From the NCBI GenBank assembly GCA_003344405.1, contig NOWV01000034.1, positions 434,001-498,000 of the forward strand: a stretch of 64,000 nucleotides of DNA, read 5' to 3'. Position numbers and translations under genes: made by a program. The notes under the pieces were generated by a model. The model ran no database searches and had not been told where the DNA came from. It saw nothing but the letters and a program-made list of their open reading frames with translations. The stretch's first letter is position 1, and the number at the start of each line of letters is the position of its first letter. The DNA comes from Trichoplax sp. H2. Taxonomy: Eukaryota > Placozoa > Uniplacotomia > Trichoplacea. This document shows, one piece after another, positions 63,601 through 64,000 of this stretch.

Positions 63601-64000
63601 ATAATCATGACTAAAGTATAACTACTACTGTATGATTAGTACGATATTGAAAGGTAGCGGGAGTAAACAATTTGGCAATCCAATAGACGATGTCTTAAAT
63701 GGTTTCCTTTATCTTGGTATTAAGCTGGCATGTTAAGCATTAACTGACTGAAATATTGTAGATAAATCGCTTATAGATATTCATCATCGCTATCGTGTCT
63801 AGGAATAAAAGTATCGCAAATAGAAAAAATATTTTAACTATAGAACGATTTCACAGATGATCTTTAACGGTAAGCTTTTCCTTTAACAAACACAAAAGTG
63901 CAATAATTTCCGTGACCGCCTTACAGGATAAAGAAATATTTTATTTCCGGTGCAACATATACAGTATCAGCAATGAGATAGTATAAAGCGAAAAAAAAAT
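60699..64000. other. right-hand gene-free end of the window
   Basis: This contains the presumed promoter of the NME8-like gene at its left side and otherwise AT-rich sequence. Frames at 60756-60965 and 61978-62253 show no motif. The only longer frame is listed separately at 61295-61699. No terminal exon of a gene entering from the right was recognised. Confidence 0.5.
61295..61699 (+). CDS. orphan 134-codon ORF, uncertain
   Basis: I do not recognise this protein. The first half is polar and Ser/Asn-rich; the last 45 residues read as one strongly amphipathic helix (ELRELAIRAAKLLEERIVEE and onward, with ESLEWLFHRRLEAV). There is no signal peptide, membrane segment or known domain. The frame is preceded by an in-frame stop at 61277. 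A plausible splice acceptor (TTTTTACAG) lies about 75 bases upstream, feeding another short open frame, so splicing might alter the start. Local GC content is higher than in the flanks. It could be a small single-exon gene, an old transposon piece or chance. Confidence 0.3.
   Translation: MVRLAGNQYKNRSIILYDHSIPHSESLLHSSTTLDSIWKSSLGTDCKDANISCWPTLAFCINNNKKTEAHLNSNRFKSGPLVTERLIPSYSLHELRELAIRAAKLLEERIVEESLEWLFHRRLEAVATLLYLYS

Noticed and set aside
1-64000. tRNA or rRNA genes
   Set aside because: I looked for B-box-like GTTCGAATC contexts and clover-leaf arms; the few TTCGAAT strings (for example near 3476, 23190, 49229) have no matching acceptor or anticodon arms. A tRNAscan/Infernal run would settle this.

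Overview
This window is nuclear DNA of an intron-rich animal. It is AT-rich, uses the standard genetic code, and its genes are broken into short exons with GT-AG introns mostly of about 50-250 bases. Ten protein-coding genes could be traced exon by exon, and in every complete one the exon phases and total length close on a multiple of three. The gene set (a BTB-Kelch Cullin-3 adaptor, spatacsin, a thioredoxin/NDK axonemal dynein intermediate chain) points to a ciliated metazoan. Composition, intron size and gene spacing fit an early-branching animal; a placozoan (Trichoplax/Hoilungia type) is my best guess, but this is inference, not proof.

Layout, left to right. 112-1522 (+): 3' end of VPS45. 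3426-5885 (-): TMBIM6 (Bax inhibitor-1), convergent with VPS45. 5.9-10.9 kb: no gene; GTAC/TACTGTACAGTA palindromes, short tandem duplications, a near-perfect hairpin, and about 24 copies of an 88-bp minisatellite. 10913-13474 (+): BTB-BACK-Kelch protein. 14602-18209 (-): DEAD-box helicase DDX49. 18.2-20.3 kb: repeat-bearing spacer. 20360-22530 (+): eIF3 subunit J. 24366-38110 (-): spatacsin (SPG11), 32 exons and about 2,657 residues, the largest gene here. 39667-41012 (+): mitochondrial elongation factor Ts, divergent from spatacsin. 41896-44593 (-): CCDC124. 44.6-52 kb: two tandem repeat arrays, then a long spacer with no convincing gene. 52060-53824 (+): guanylate kinase. 55314-60698 (-): NME8/TXNDC3-like axonemal protein with one thioredoxin domain, three NDK domains and a long acidic tail, convergent with guanylate kinase. 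60.7-64 kb: no supported gene; one orphan 134-codon ORF.

The genes are ordinary housekeeping or cell-biology genes and do not form one pathway. Several deal with translation or ribosomes (DDX49, eIF3J, TSFM, CCDC124), others with membrane traffic and lysosomes (VPS45, spatacsin), ER stress (TMBIM6), nucleotide metabolism (GUK1), ubiquitin ligation (Kelch) and cilia (NME8-like). The least explained material is the repeat landscape at 5.9-10.9 kb and 44.6-46.4 kb: GTAC palindromes and a dispersed element family ending in a TGACATCATTT-like motif. I found no complete transposase, CRISPR array, tRNA or rRNA.
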